Made by a program: the position numbers and the translations under genes. Below are positions 1-9,409 of a stretch of 64,000 nucleotides of DNA, piece after piece (the stretch's first letter is position 1; each line of letters begins with the position of its first letter). The notes beneath the pieces are model-generated. The model was not told the DNA's origin. It saw only the letters and a list, made by a program, of their open reading frames with translations, and did no database searches. The stretch lies in NCBI GenBank assembly GCA_001653155.1, contig BDEJ01000014.1, forward strand, positions 1 to 64,000. The letters are read 5' to 3'. This DNA is from Porphyromonadaceae bacterium H1 (GTDB lineage Bacteria > Bacteroidota > Bacteroidia > Bacteroidales > Paludibacteraceae).

Positions 1-290
1 CCGATAAAATCAATCCTTACCTATTCCCTAATAGTTGCATTTGCTAATTGAATTTACGTTGCACGACGCTGGGCAACAGGGAATCAACTTAGCGCTTAAT
101 CAAAGTCAATAAAAGAAGCAAATAACAAACGTAAATTCACAAAAACACACACAACACACTAAATATCAAATGATTAATATATTTCATTTTAAAACACAAT
201 AAGGATGAAGGCGCTAAAATGGCATAGCAATCGGAAGAGATCCAAAAATTCGGCATAAATTACGGCATCGAGAGCGTTTCAGAGCGGTGA
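1..290. other. Intergenic region at window edge, no gene seen
   Basis: No ORF here looks coding. The stretch is AT-rich and lies downstream of the leftward lpdA gene. It holds a perfect 12-bp inverted repeat (49-60 and 128-139, arms TGAATTTACGTT and its complement) separated by 67 bp. No U-tract hairpin typical of a terminator follows lpdA. Whatever gene lies to the left is outside the window. Confidence 0.5.
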
Positions 291-1646
291 CTAATGCAAG
301 CCCAATTCATGAAAGATTTCGGAAACGCTCGGATGGGGAAACACAAGCCCACGGAACAAATCCGGACTATAGCTCCGACCGATGGCCAAGGCTGCAAGCG
401 GAATAAGCTCCGAAGCAGGATTACCCAGCATATGACAGCCCAAAATGTGATTGTCCTTATCGAGCAAGAGCTTGCAAAGGCCATTCACACCTTCATTCTC
501 GGCCACAAAACGACCGGAATAAGTCATGGGCAATTGCACAACGCGATAAGCAACGGATGCAGCGACGAGCTCTTCTTCGCTCTTTCCCACCGAGGCTAAT
601 TCGGGATTGGTATATACCACGGCCGGTAAAGCAGCGTAGGACATGGTATCATTGATGCCCAATATGTGATTGAGCGCTACCGCCGCTTCACGGATGGCCG
701 TATGAGCCAGCATAGAATGCCCCGTAATATCACCGGCGGCATAAACCCGCGGATGTTTGGTGCGCATGTGCTTGTCGACAGGCAAAGCACCTCCAGAGCC
801 TTCAAGCCCCAATTTCTCAAGCCCCAGTCCGGAGGTGAATGGACGGCGTCCGACACAAACCAGCAGGCGGTCGGCCTCAATGACGAGACTTTCGCCTGCA
901 CGCTCGACAATCAGGCTGTTATCGGGCAAGGCCTCCAGCACTCGAGTGCCCGTATGGAAAACAACCGATTTCTTTTCATACTCCTTCCGCAAGAGGCTAG
1001 CCAGCTCTCGATCCAAACCCGGGAGTATTTCGGTCTGCATTTCAATCACCTGCACCTTTACCCCCAAGCTGTTGAAGAGCGAAGCAAATTCAAGGCCGAT
1101 AACCCCGCCTCCAATGATGCTGATGCGTTCGGGTAATGAGTCGCAGTTCAAAGCTTCTTTTGATGTCCAAGAATCGACCGCTTCCAAGCCCTTTATAGGC
1201 GGCACAAGAGCTTCGGAGCCGGTGCAAAGCAGCAAATAATCCGTCCGGTAGCTTTCGCTCCCGCAAACAACTTCGATAGTCCCATCGCTTTCGCCCGCAA
1301 TATGTGCCTCGCCCGTTACCCAAACAACACCCGAATCGGCTAATCTCGTCTTGATGCCGGCGGCCAGCTTGCGCAGCGTTTTTGTCTTCCGAGTCATCAT
1401 TTTGTCGAGGTCAAAAGCTGCTTCGCCTCCCGTTAGCTTCAAACCGTATTTCGAAGCATTCTTCATCAAGTCGAGTATCTTCGCCGAATACAAAAGGGTT
1501 TTGGTTGGTATGCAGCCCTCATTGAGGCAAACGCCTCCGAGCTTATCTTTTTCAAAAAGAAGGGTTTTTAAACCTTTCTTTGCAGCGGTCTCAGCCACCG
1601 TATAACCGGCCGGACCGGCACCGATAATTGCCAAATCGTACTTCAT
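291..1646 (-). CDS. lpdA: Dihydrolipoyl dehydrogenase
   Basis: This is an FAD-dependent pyridine nucleotide-disulfide oxidoreductase that reoxidises the dihydrolipoyl groups of 2-oxoacid dehydrogenase or glycine cleavage complexes in the cytoplasm. The sequence shows the N-terminal GAGPAG nucleotide fold (residues 9-14), the redox-active Cys pair GGVCLNEGC (C40 and C45), a central NAD fold (GGGVIGLEF) and the C-terminal catalytic HPHPSVSE motif. The length of about 451 residues is normal. An upstream in-frame start exists, but the ATG at 1646 places the FAD motif correctly and leaves 16 bp to pepD, so the two genes are probably co-transcribed. No 2-oxoacid dehydrogenase subunits are nearby, so the partner complex cannot be read from context. 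Confidence 0.93.
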   Translation of the reverse strand: MKYDLAIIGAGPAGYTVAETAAKKGLKTLLFEKDKLGGVCLNEGCIPTKTLLYSAKILDLMKNASKYGLKLTGGEAAFDLDKMMTRKTKTLRKLAAGIKTRLADSGVVWVTGEAHIAGESDGTIEVVCGSESYRTDYLLLCTGSEALVPPIKGLEAVDSWTSKEALNCDSLPERISIIGGGVIGLEFASLFNSLGVKVQVIEMQTEILPGLDRELASLLRKEYEKKSVVFHTGTRVLEALPDNSLIVERAGESLVIEADRLLVCVGRRPFTSGLGLEKLGLEGSGGALPVDKHMRTKHPRVYAAGDITGHSMLAHTAIREAAVALNHILGINDTMSYAALPAVVYTNPELASVGKSEEELVAASVAYRVVQLPMTYSGRFVAENEGVNGLCKLLLDKDNHILGCHMLGNPASELIPLAALAIGRSYSPDLFRGLVFPHPSVSEIFHELGLH

Positions 1647-1662
1647 TATTTCCAAAGCTGTT

Positions 1663-3105
1663 TTATTTCGATTGTCTAAGAATCTCAAGCAACCAATCCC
1701 AGCACTTGCAGGTGGAAGAGATGCTCAGTTTTTCGTCCGGAGAATGTACGCCACGCATAGTCGGACCAATGGAAATCATGTCCAGATGCGGATATTTTTC
1801 CAAGAAAAGGCCGCATTCCAGCCCGGCGTGTATACTGCGTACCACAGCATCGCTTCCATAGAGTTTTCGATAGGCGTTTCGAGCTTTTTCGAGCAACTCG
1901 GAATGCACATTCGGTTGCCAGCCGGGATAACCGTCTCCGTGCTGCACTTCGGCTCCGGCAGCCAAGAAGGCGGCCTCCACACGCTGTGCAATATCGTATT
2001 TCTTCGATTCCACGGAGCTGCGCTGACTCGTGGTAACCTCCACATGATCCTTCCGGGTTCTTACAGCGGCCAGATTCGTAGAAGTCTCCACCATGCCGGG
2101 CATATCGGCGCTCATATCTATTACGGCATTGGGACAGGCATACAGCACATTGAGCAGTTGCTTGGCAACATGATTCTCCATCACTTCATCAAAGCCGGTC
2201 TCGGACTCGAGAGTCAGCTTCATTTGAGGTTCAAAGGCCAGCAACTCGTGTTCTATTTCTGCCACAAACAGATTGAAGCGCACCCGCAATTTTTCTTTTT
2301 CCGAGGCAGGAAGAGCCGCCAAAGCGACTGCTTCACGAGGGATGGCATTTCGCAAGTTTCCTCCCTCGAAGCTCCGAAGACGGAGATCGCTGTCGCGCCC
2401 CAGCGCCCAAAGGAAACGACTGAGTATGCGGTTGGCATTTCCACGATTTTTATTGATATCGTCACCGGAATGTCCACCTTGCAAACCCGTCACCGACACA
2501 CGAAAGCTAAAGAAGTGAGGAGGCAAGGCCTCCGATTTATAGGGCAAACGGGCTAGCGTATCGATGCCTCCGGCACAACCAATGAAGATTTCACCGTCGT
2601 CCTCCGAGTCGAGATTAATCAACGCCGTACCGGTCATAAAATCTGAAGTCAGTGCCGCGGCTCCGGTCAGTCCCGTTTCCTCATCAACAGTAAAAAGACA
2701 TTCGATTCGAGGGTGTTGCAAATCCTTATCGGCCAATATGGCTAAGGCCATGGCCATCCCGATACCGTTATCAGCTCCGAGGGTCGTACCTTTTGCTTTC
2801 AGCCAGTCTCCATCGATGTAAGTGTCTATGGGGTCCGTATCGAAATTGTGCTCCACATCGCTGTTTTTTTCGCAAACCATATCCTGGTGCGATTGCAGGA
2901 TAATGGTTTTTGCCTTCTCGTATCCGGGCGAAGCTGCTTTGCTTATCAACACATTACCGGCAGCATCCACTTTCACCGGCAAAGCCAGCTTATCGGCAAA
3001 GGCCTTCAGGTAGGCCGTCATTCGTTCTTCTTTTTTCGAAGGGCGCGGTATTCGGGTTATTTCGTAGAAATAATTCCACAGCGCGCGGGGTTCCAAGTTT
3101 CTCAT
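1663..3105 (-). CDS. pepD: Aminoacyl-histidine dipeptidase (M20 family, PepD)
   Basis: This is a metal-dependent cytosolic dipeptidase of peptidase family M20, which hydrolyses Xaa-His and other dipeptides during peptide catabolism. The metal-binding and catalytic segments are visible: HQDMV near residue 93, GADNGIG, DEETGLTGA, and a C-terminal GLECGLF segment with the last metal ligand. At 480 residues it matches the usual PepD length and has the inserted lid/dimerisation domain in the middle. The start at 3105 gives the family N-terminus (LEPRALWNYFYEI). It sits 42 bp after the radical SAM gene and 16 bp before lpdA on the same strand. Peptide degradation suits an asaccharolytic or mucosal Bacteroidales lifestyle, which is an inference. 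Confidence 0.93.
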   Translation of the reverse strand: MRNLEPRALWNYFYEITRIPRPSKKEERMTAYLKAFADKLALPVKVDAAGNVLISKAASPGYEKAKTIILQSHQDMVCEKNSDVEHNFDTDPIDTYIDGDWLKAKGTTLGADNGIGMAMALAILADKDLQHPRIECLFTVDEETGLTGAAALTSDFMTGTALINLDSEDDGEIFIGCAGGIDTLARLPYKSEALPPHFFSFRVSVTGLQGGHSGDDINKNRGNANRILSRFLWALGRDSDLRLRSFEGGNLRNAIPREAVALAALPASEKEKLRVRFNLFVAEIEHELLAFEPQMKLTLESETGFDEVMENHVAKQLLNVLYACPNAVIDMSADMPGMVETSTNLAAVRTRKDHVEVTTSQRSSVESKKYDIAQRVEAAFLAAGAEVQHGDGYPGWQPNVHSELLEKARNAYRKLYGSDAVVRSIHAGLECGLFLEKYPHLDMISIGPTMRGVHSPDEKLSISSTCKCWDWLLEILRQSK

Positions 3106-3147
3106 ATCAGTTTTTTTATCATTTCATTATTTTAGCTCTATTCTATT

Positions 3148-3918
3148 TCATCCGGCAACCGAGACATTAAATCCTCTCACCCGAGCCTTTTCGGCGATCC
3201 GGTTCAATTCGATCACGGGTATTTTCTGAAGACTTTTCACGGGAGCTTCGCGGTCGAGCGAGTAAATCATCACCTGCCGGGGTTTAACCTGATCGAGTAC
3301 ATCGAGCCATGCTTCTACTTCAACATCGGTGGTATTGTCGAAAGCCTTTCCTTCGTGCTCACCTCGAAGAAACATGGTTTGAATGATAAAATCGCCCTCG
3401 AAGCGTTTCATCTGTTCGGTCAGCCAAGCTACGCTAAACAATCGCCCTACGGGTTGATCGAGAATGCGAAGCGTTTCGTCAAAGGCAGAGTCGAGCTTCA
3501 GTATCGGATTTTCGACTTTCCGAAGGGCTCTGTATACGGAAACCTTGTGTATACGAGTAGAGTTGGTAAGAACACTCACCTTGGCATCGGGACAAAAACG
3601 GTCTCGCAATTCGAGGGTGTCGTCGATAATAGCTTCGAAGTCCGGATGCAAAGTAGGCTCGCCATTACCGGCAAAGGTAATAACATCGGGAAGCCGTCCT
3701 TCAAGGGTCATCGCCCGAAGCTTTGCTTCGAGACATTCCCGCACTTGAGGACGTTTCGGCATGGGCCATTCACGCATAGTGGTATTGAAACCACATTCGC
3801 AATAAATGCAGTTAAACGAGCATATCTTGGCATCTATGGGTAACAGGTTCACTCCCAGAGAAAGGCCCAAACGCCTGCTTATAACCGGACCGAAAATAAT
3901 TTGATCAAAAAGAATCAT
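3148..3918 (-). CDS. Radical SAM protein
   Basis: This is a cytoplasmic radical S-adenosylmethionine enzyme of unknown substrate. The [4Fe-4S] ligands form CSFNCIYC (C33, C37 and C40 counted from the ATG at 3918), followed by GNGEPTLHP, the GGE-like SAM-binding segment. The length of about 256 residues fits a single-domain radical SAM protein. A TTG four codons upstream would overlap the dnaG stop codon; I prefer the ATG at 3918, which lies 5 bp after dnaG. Similar proteins in Bacteroidales are annotated only as radical SAM proteins. Close spacing suggests one transcript with dnaG, but no functional link is obvious. Confidence 0.88.
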   Translation of the reverse strand: MILFDQIIFGPVISRRLGLSLGVNLLPIDAKICSFNCIYCECGFNTTMREWPMPKRPQVRECLEAKLRAMTLEGRLPDVITFAGNGEPTLHPDFEAIIDDTLELRDRFCPDAKVSVLTNSTRIHKVSVYRALRKVENPILKLDSAFDETLRILDQPVGRLFSVAWLTEQMKRFEGDFIIQTMFLRGEHEGKAFDNTTDVEVEAWLDVLDQVKPRQVMIYSLDREAPVKSLQKIPVIELNRIAEKARVRGFNVSVAG

Positions 3919-3923
3919 GGCAG

Positions 3924-5888
3924 TCAAAGTCTTATTATTATCCGCTCACCCAAACTCTTCGACAGTTGTTGTTGTATGCTGTTGAGGCGTCCTATCTCGT
4001 GCATAAGCTCGTCCGTACGCTGAGCATCCTGAGCTTCGGATGAAGTCTTCATTTCGAGAAGTTTGTTTCGTATCAATTTTAGGATATAGCTGTTTTTGTA
4101 CTCGAAAATCAACCTTGGTATCAGTTCGATGAGGCGATCGCTGTCTGCAAGAGGCCTTGCTATTTTTTCATGAATTTTGCTCAGCGTATATTTCTCGGCA
4201 AGCAAATCGGCGGCAAGCAAACTTATTTTTTCCTGAGGGTGCTTCACAAAAAAACGTTCGGCATCAAACTCTTCGTCCTTATAGTGGGTTTTATATTCGT
4301 TCAGCAGCATATTGTGCAAAGGATTGGCGAAGTTCAATTCATCGTGCTCAAGCTCTTCCAGAATGTATTCGGCAACAAGCACAGGCTGCTCATTCCGTTC
4401 CGCTTCGGCATCAGCATAGTACAACACATGCTTCCCGTAGCGAATAAGGGCTTCGAGGATGTTTCTTTCTTCTGCCTCAAGCGGGGTTTTATCAAGGTTG
4501 AACGTCTCGGAAGCTTGCGGCTCTTCAGCAGAGGAAGGTTGTTGTCCTTGTGAGGCTTTTTCACGGATATCGTTCCGCTCTCGTTCCTTGCGTTTTATCT
4601 TATTGATTTCGTGATAGAGCATCGACTCCTCCACACGAAGCAGACTGCTGCAATCCTTCACGTACTCCGAACGAATGAGAGGGTTAGGAATAATGGCGAT
4701 ACTTCGTACGATATCACTAATCAGTGCCGCTCGCTTGACGGGGTCCTTCCCGGCCTCTTCAAGCAAAAGATTCGTCTTGAAACGAATGAAGTCCAGAGCA
4801 TTTTTTTCTACAAAGTCTACAAACTCGGACACACTGTGCTTCCGGGCAAAAGAATCCGGATCGTCGCCATCGGGCAAAAGAAGCACCTTGATGTTCAAGC
4901 CCTCCTCAAGCAAAAGATCTATTCCCCGTATGGAGGCCTTGATGCCGGCCGCATCGCCGTCGTAAATCACGGTAACATTGGAGGTAAAGCGGTGTATGAG
5001 GCGTATCTGCTCCTGAGTCAGCGAAGTCCCCGACGAGGCCACCACATTCTCCACGCCGTTTTGGTGCATGGATATCACATCGGTATAGCCTTCCACCAGG
5101 TAGCAACGGTCGTTGCGCACGATCGACTGCTTGGCGAAATAAATACCGTAGAGCTCTTTGCTCTTATGGTAAATCTCGGATTCGGGCGAATTGAGATACT
5201 TCGCTGTTTTGTTGTCTTTTTTCAGTATCCGCCCTCCGAAAGCCACCACTTTTCCCGAAAGGGAATGCACCGGAAACATGACACGTCCACGAAAACGGTC
5301 GAGGCTGTAGCCGGCTTCGTTTTCGACAGTAAGCCCCGTTTTTACAAGGTAGTCTTTTTTATAGCCGGCCTGCAGGGCTGTTTGGGTAAAAGCATCGCGA
5401 TGGTCGAGGCTGTAGCCAAGCTGAAACTTACGAATGATATCATCGCGAAATCCACGCTCCCGAAAATACGACAATCCGATGGCCCTTCCGTCTTCGTGGA
5501 GCTGAAGTGTATCGCTGAAATATTTCTGAGCGTATTCGTTGACGCGGAACATGCTTTCACGATCGTTTTTGGCAGCCTCTTCTTCGGGAGTAAGCTCACG
5601 TTCCTGAACCTCGATGTGATATTTCCGGGCAAGAAACTTTAAGGCTTCATAGTAGGAGATCTGCTCGTGCTCCATTATGAAGTGTACCGAATTTCCTCCC
5701 TTACCGCAACCAAAACACTTAAAAATTCCTTTGGCCGGCGACACGATAAAAGAAGGGGTTTTTTCGTTGTGGAAAGGACAAAGGCCAAGCAGGTTTACGC
5801 CTCGTTTCTTGAGTGTTACGTAGTCGGAAACCACCTCTTCGATGCGTGCAGCATCCGTTATCCGGTCGATAGTCGCTTGGTCGATCAT
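3924..5888 (-). CDS. dnaG: DNA primase
   Basis: DnaG synthesises RNA primers for lagging-strand replication. The N-terminal CHCC zinc ribbon is present (C37, H40, C58 and C61, in CPFH and CFGC). It is followed by the RNA polymerase domain and the TOPRIM fold, with E266 in VEGYTDV and D310/D312 in YDGD. The C-terminal third is the divergent helicase-interaction region. The reading frame is open 55 codons further upstream, but that part is low-complexity and non-conserved. The ATG at 5888 starts with MIDQATIDRI, the usual primase N-terminus, and lies just downstream of a good Bacteroidetes promoter. The resulting 654 residues match family length. Confidence 0.95.
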   Translation of the reverse strand: MIDQATIDRITDAARIEEVVSDYVTLKKRGVNLLGLCPFHNEKTPSFIVSPAKGIFKCFGCGKGGNSVHFIMEHEQISYYEALKFLARKYHIEVQERELTPEEEAAKNDRESMFRVNEYAQKYFSDTLQLHEDGRAIGLSYFRERGFRDDIIRKFQLGYSLDHRDAFTQTALQAGYKKDYLVKTGLTVENEAGYSLDRFRGRVMFPVHSLSGKVVAFGGRILKKDNKTAKYLNSPESEIYHKSKELYGIYFAKQSIVRNDRCYLVEGYTDVISMHQNGVENVVASSGTSLTQEQIRLIHRFTSNVTVIYDGDAAGIKASIRGIDLLLEEGLNIKVLLLPDGDDPDSFARKHSVSEFVDFVEKNALDFIRFKTNLLLEEAGKDPVKRAALISDIVRSIAIIPNPLIRSEYVKDCSSLLRVEESMLYHEINKIKRKERERNDIREKASQGQQPSSAEEPQASETFNLDKTPLEAEERNILEALIRYGKHVLYYADAEAERNEQPVLVAEYILEELEHDELNFANPLHNMLLNEYKTHYKDEEFDAERFFVKHPQEKISLLAADLLAEKYTLSKIHEKIARPLADSDRLIELIPRLIFEYKNSYILKLIRNKLLEMKTSSEAQDAQRTDELMHEIGRLNSIQQQLSKSLGERIIIRL

Positions 5889-5902
5889 AAATTTCAGGCT
5901 TA

Positions 5903-5933
5903 CAAAACTACGAATTAAATCGCAAAAGACAAA
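5903..5933 (-). promoter_or_regulatory. Promoter of dnaG
   Basis: On the minus strand TTTG (5930-5933), a 19-bp spacer and TAGTTTTG (5903-5910) match the Bacteroidetes -33/-7 consensus. Transcription would begin roughly 10 nt before the dnaG ATG at 5888, supporting that start over the longer frame. Confidence 0.6.
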
Positions 5934-6009
5934 GTAAAACTTCTTGCCAAACCAAGCAAGGTGAATAGGAGAAGCAAGGGAAGAAGCTTCGAAGGAAAGA
6001 TCATCCTTG

Positions 6010-6849
6010 TCAGCGAGAGACACGGAGCATCCGTTGCTTTCCCGAAATATCATTCTTCAGGAAAATCTGCCTGAAACCCGCCTCCTCAAAAAGAGTCCGG
6101 CAATCGCCGGCATAACGGTAATGCAGTTCGAGATAAAGGCTTCCTCCGGGTTTAAGATGAACTGTGGCAAAACGAGCTATGTGACGGTAGAAGAGAAGCG
6201 GGTCTTCATCCGGAACAAAAAGGGCCGTGTGGGGCTCGTATCCAAGAACATTCTCATCCATGTCGGCTTTTTCGCTCAAGGGAATGTAAGGAGGATTGCT
6301 GACCATAACATCCCATTGACATGCGTAATCCTTCTCTTCTCTAAGATCGGCTCTAAAAAAGCGAACATCAAGATCAAGCTTACAGGCATTTTGCACTGCA
6401 ACGGAAAGAGCCGCTTCGGAGATATCGAAGGCCGAAACAAATGCAGCTGGGCAGTGCCTTTTCAAGGCAAGAGCTATACAAGCGCTTCCGGTAGCAATAT
6501 CGAGCAAAGCCTTTCCGGAAGCCGGCTTTTGCTCGCTCAACACCCATTCAACAAGCTCTTCGGTTTCCGGACGAGGGATCAAGGTGGCGGGCGTAACATC
6601 CAAAGTCATACCAAAAAACGAAGCCTCTCCCAAAACATACTGAATCGGACTTCCCTCACGGAGTTTTTTGACGTATTCCGCAAAGGTATTAAGATGTTCA
6701 CGAGAAAAAATCGTATTTTTGTCCGCAACTAAGCGGGTACGCGAACAACCTGTCAGCTTCTCGGCTATCAGGAAATAAAAACAGCGAATCTCGCTCTCGG
6801 TATAGAGATCTTCCAGCTCGGACTTTATGTATTGGAAAGCGTCTTGCAT
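6010..6849 (-). CDS. prmC: Peptide chain release factor N5-glutamine methyltransferase
   Basis: PrmC methylates the glutamine of the GGQ motif in release factors RF1 and RF2, using S-adenosylmethionine. The protein has the N-terminal helical domain that holds the release factor, the SAM-binding segment DIATGSACIALAL (about residues 117-129) and the diagnostic catalytic NPPY motif at 185-188. The length of 279 residues is typical. A TTG six codons upstream is in frame, but the ATG at 6849 directly follows a TATCTTTG promoter box. It is divergent from ribD, with 45 bp between the two start codons. Confidence 0.93.
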   Translation of the reverse strand: MQDAFQYIKSELEDLYTESEIRCFYFLIAEKLTGCSRTRLVADKNTIFSREHLNTFAEYVKKLREGSPIQYVLGEASFFGMTLDVTPATLIPRPETEELVEWVLSEQKPASGKALLDIATGSACIALALKRHCPAAFVSAFDISEAALSVAVQNACKLDLDVRFFRADLREEKDYACQWDVMVSNPPYIPLSEKADMDENVLGYEPHTALFVPDEDPLLFYRHIARFATVHLKPGGSLYLELHYRYAGDCRTLFEEAGFRQIFLKNDISGKQRMLRVSR

Positions 6850-6864
6850 AGTTTTCTTGAGTTG

Positions 6865-6872
6865 CAAAGATA
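6865..6872 (-). promoter_or_regulatory. -7 promoter box of prmC
   Basis: TATCTTTG on the minus strand matches the Bacteroidetes -7 box exactly and lies 15 bp before the prmC ATG. No clear TTG -33 element was found at the usual distance. The box lies in the short prmC-ribD divergent region. Confidence 0.45.
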
Positions 6873-6894
6873 CACAATAAAAATTGCTCGGCAG

Positions 6895-7956
6895 ATGGCA
6901 CCCCTATCCGAAACAGACAGAATGTATATGAAGCGCTGCTTGCAACTGGCAAGCTACGGAGGAGGCTACGTAGCTCCCAATCCGATGGTGGGCGCCGTGC
7001 TGGTTTGTGAAGATAAGATTATCGGGGAAGGCTTCCATCGAAGCTATGGAAAAGCTCATGCGGAACCCGAAGCTATTGCTTCGGTGGCAGACAAGAGTCT
7101 TCTTAAAAAAGCAACGCTATACGTAAATCTGGAACCTTGTGCACATCAGGGAAAAACTCCTCCTTGCGCCCGCTTGATAGCCGACTTGGGGATCGCTCGC
7201 GTAGTGGTAGGCTGCCTCGATCCGAATCCGAAAGTTTGCGGGCGAGGTATGGAAATGCTGCGAGCGGCAGGTGTCGAGGTAGAGCTGGGGATACTCGAAG
7301 ACGAGTGCCGCGAATTGAACAAGCGTTTCTTCACCTTTCAAACTTGCAAACGCCCTTACATCACCCTCAAATGGGCACAGACAAAAGACGGCTTTATCGA
7401 TCGAAAGCGAAGCAACGCAACAGAAAAGCCGCTTCTGATTTCCAATCGACTTACACAAACAATCACTCACAAAGTCCGATCCCAGAACCAAGCCATTCTC
7501 GTGGGAGCCAATACAGCCTTGCTGGACAACCCCAAACTGACCTTACGCTTCTGGAGCGGCAAGAATCCCTTGCGCCTCAGTATCGATCGCGAGGGACGAA
7601 TTCCCGAAAATTACCATCTAAAAGACGGAGAGATAGAAACTCTTATCTTCACCGAGCAGCAGCGGGAAAATCGCAACAAATTGCGCTATCTGAAAACAGA
7701 CTTATCCACGGAGGGCATCGAGCAGCTTTTATCAGCCCTTTACCAAGAGAACGTCCACTCCGTATTGGTCGAAGGAGGCACACAGATACTCAACAGCTTT
7801 CTGAGAAAAAACTGCTGGGATGAAGTTCTGGTAGAAATATCCCCTATACGGATAGGAGAAGGAGTTGCTGCTCCTCCGATACCGGCAGGAAATCCCTTTC
7901 GCAACATATTGCGAGGACATGAATGCCTCCTTTTTAGAAAACAGCCTCAACCTTAA
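6895..7956 (+). CDS. ribD: Bifunctional riboflavin deaminase/reductase RibD
   Basis: RibD carries out two steps of riboflavin synthesis: deamination of the pyrimidine derived from GTP, then NADPH-dependent reduction of the ribosyl side chain. The N-terminal cytidine-deaminase-like domain has the zinc motif HAE (H55, E57) and PCAHQGKTPPC (C82, C91). The C-terminal reductase domain follows from about residue 145, with VEGG near the end. The ATG at 6895 gives 353 residues, which is normal; the reading frame extends to 6832 but would overlap the prmC start. cls begins 10 bp after its stop codon, so the two are likely co-transcribed. Confidence 0.93.
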   Translation: MAPLSETDRMYMKRCLQLASYGGGYVAPNPMVGAVLVCEDKIIGEGFHRSYGKAHAEPEAIASVADKSLLKKATLYVNLEPCAHQGKTPPCARLIADLGIARVVVGCLDPNPKVCGRGMEMLRAAGVEVELGILEDECRELNKRFFTFQTCKRPYITLKWAQTKDGFIDRKRSNATEKPLLISNRLTQTITHKVRSQNQAILVGANTALLDNPKLTLRFWSGKNPLRLSIDREGRIPENYHLKDGEIETLIFTEQQRENRNKLRYLKTDLSTEGIEQLLSALYQENVHSVLVEGGTQILNSFLRKNCWDEVLVEISPIRIGEGVAAPPIPAGNPFRNILRGHECLLFRKQPQP

Positions 7957-7966
7957 AGTTCTATCT

Positions 7967-9397
7967 ATGTCACAAATACTTACTTTCATCATTCTGGCTC
8001 TTTACATCTACAGTATAGTGAGCACAATACTGGTTATTCTCCTCGAGAACAGGAACCCGATACGCTCCTTTACCTGGCTATTGGCCTTGCTGTTTTTGCC
8101 GGTCATCGGACTTATCCTCTACTTCGGTATAGGCCGTAACTACAGGAGGAATAAGATATTTTCGAAAAATGCAATCAGCAAACTCACACACCGCCCCACC
8201 GCTTCGTTTGACATCCAACAACTGGAAAACAAAGAGCTTGGGGTGAGCCATACGAAGCTCATAAAACTGTTACACAACAATAATAACTCGGCGGCATACG
8301 CCGATTCGAAAGTGGACATCTATTCCGACGGCGAAAGTACCTTCGAGGCCATATTCGAAGCCATCGAAAGTGCAAAAGAACACATTCACATCGATTTTTA
8401 CATCATTGCAGACGATGCGACATCGAACCGCTTTCGAGAGGCTCTCATACGCAAGTCGCAAGAAGGCGTGCGCGTACGCATAATATACGACTATCTCGGC
8501 AGCTTTCAATTCGTCTGGCGAAAAAAATACATACGTTCATTGAAGAAAGCCGGTGTCTACATCCAGCCCTTCCTGCCGATAGGTAAAGAAGTATTCAGGA
8601 GTCGCATCAACCATCGGAACCACCGCAAATTACTCATTGTAGATGGTAAAATAGGTTTTACGGGAGGCTTGAATATAGCCGACCGCTACCTTCATGGCAA
8701 TCATTTGGGAAAATGGCGCGATACTTTTGTTCGTTTCGAGGGGGCTGCTGTGCACGGCTTACAAGTCCTTTTTCTCATCGACTGGCATTTCGTTGATTCG
8801 AAATTTATCACCGACTCGAAGTACTTTCCCGCACCCCAGAAACTGGGCAACAACATCGTACAAATGGTAGCCAGCGGTCCCGATACCGATTGGGAAGCCA
8901 TCATGCAAGGCATCGCCTCGGCCATCATGACGGCAAAAAAATACGTTTACATACAAAGTCCCTACTTCATTCCTCCCGAAGTTATTCTGAGTTGCATACA
9001 AATGACGGCTTTGAGTGGAATAGACATCCGGATCATGATTCCGAAACACTCCGACACAAAATTGGCCAAGATAAGCACTATGAGTTACTTGGGCGAAATA
9101 ATGGAAGCCGGCGTGCGGGTATTCGAATATACAGCGGGTTTTTTGCACAGCAAAGCCATCGTAGTGGACGATTTCATCTCCATCATCGGCTCGTCCAACA
9201 TGGACGAACGCAGCTACATGCAAAACTTTGAAGCCAACGCCTTTATATACGAGGAGGAAACAGCCCTACATCTAAAAGAGTCTTTTTTACGGGACATGAA
9301 CACATGCGAAGAGTTAACGCTCGCACAGTGGAACAAGCGAAGCAAAGGACAAAAATTGAAAGAATCTGTTGCCCGCTTATTTAGTCCCGTTTTATAA
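7967..9397 (+). CDS. cls: Cardiolipin synthase
   Basis: This membrane-bound phospholipase D-family enzyme joins phosphatidylglycerol molecules to make cardiolipin. Two N-terminal transmembrane segments (about residues 3-25 and 36-53) are followed by two PLD domains. Both HKD motifs are intact: HRKLLIVD (H219, K221, D226) and HSKAIVVD (H394, K396, D401), followed by GSSNMDERS. The ATG at 7967 gives 476 residues, typical of bacterial Cls; upstream in-frame codons lie inside ribD. It is followed after 12 bp by a DUF5686 gene, consistent with an envelope-related transcript. Confidence 0.93.
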   Translation: MSQILTFIILALYIYSIVSTILVILLENRNPIRSFTWLLALLFLPVIGLILYFGIGRNYRRNKIFSKNAISKLTHRPTASFDIQQLENKELGVSHTKLIKLLHNNNNSAAYADSKVDIYSDGESTFEAIFEAIESAKEHIHIDFYIIADDATSNRFREALIRKSQEGVRVRIIYDYLGSFQFVWRKKYIRSLKKAGVYIQPFLPIGKEVFRSRINHRNHRKLLIVDGKIGFTGGLNIADRYLHGNHLGKWRDTFVRFEGAAVHGLQVLFLIDWHFVDSKFITDSKYFPAPQKLGNNIVQMVASGPDTDWEAIMQGIASAIMTAKKYVYIQSPYFIPPEVILSCIQMTALSGIDIRIMIPKHSDTKLAKISTMSYLGEIMEAGVRVFEYTAGFLHSKAIVVDDFISIIGSSNMDERSYMQNFEANAFIYEEETALHLKESFLRDMNTCEELTLAQWNKRSKGQKLKESVARLFSPVL

Positions 9398-9409
9398 ATT
9401 TCACATCGA

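Noticed and set aside
5889-6053. Longer N-terminus for dnaG
   Set aside because: The 55 extra codons are not like any primase, and a good promoter (5903-5933) lies within them.
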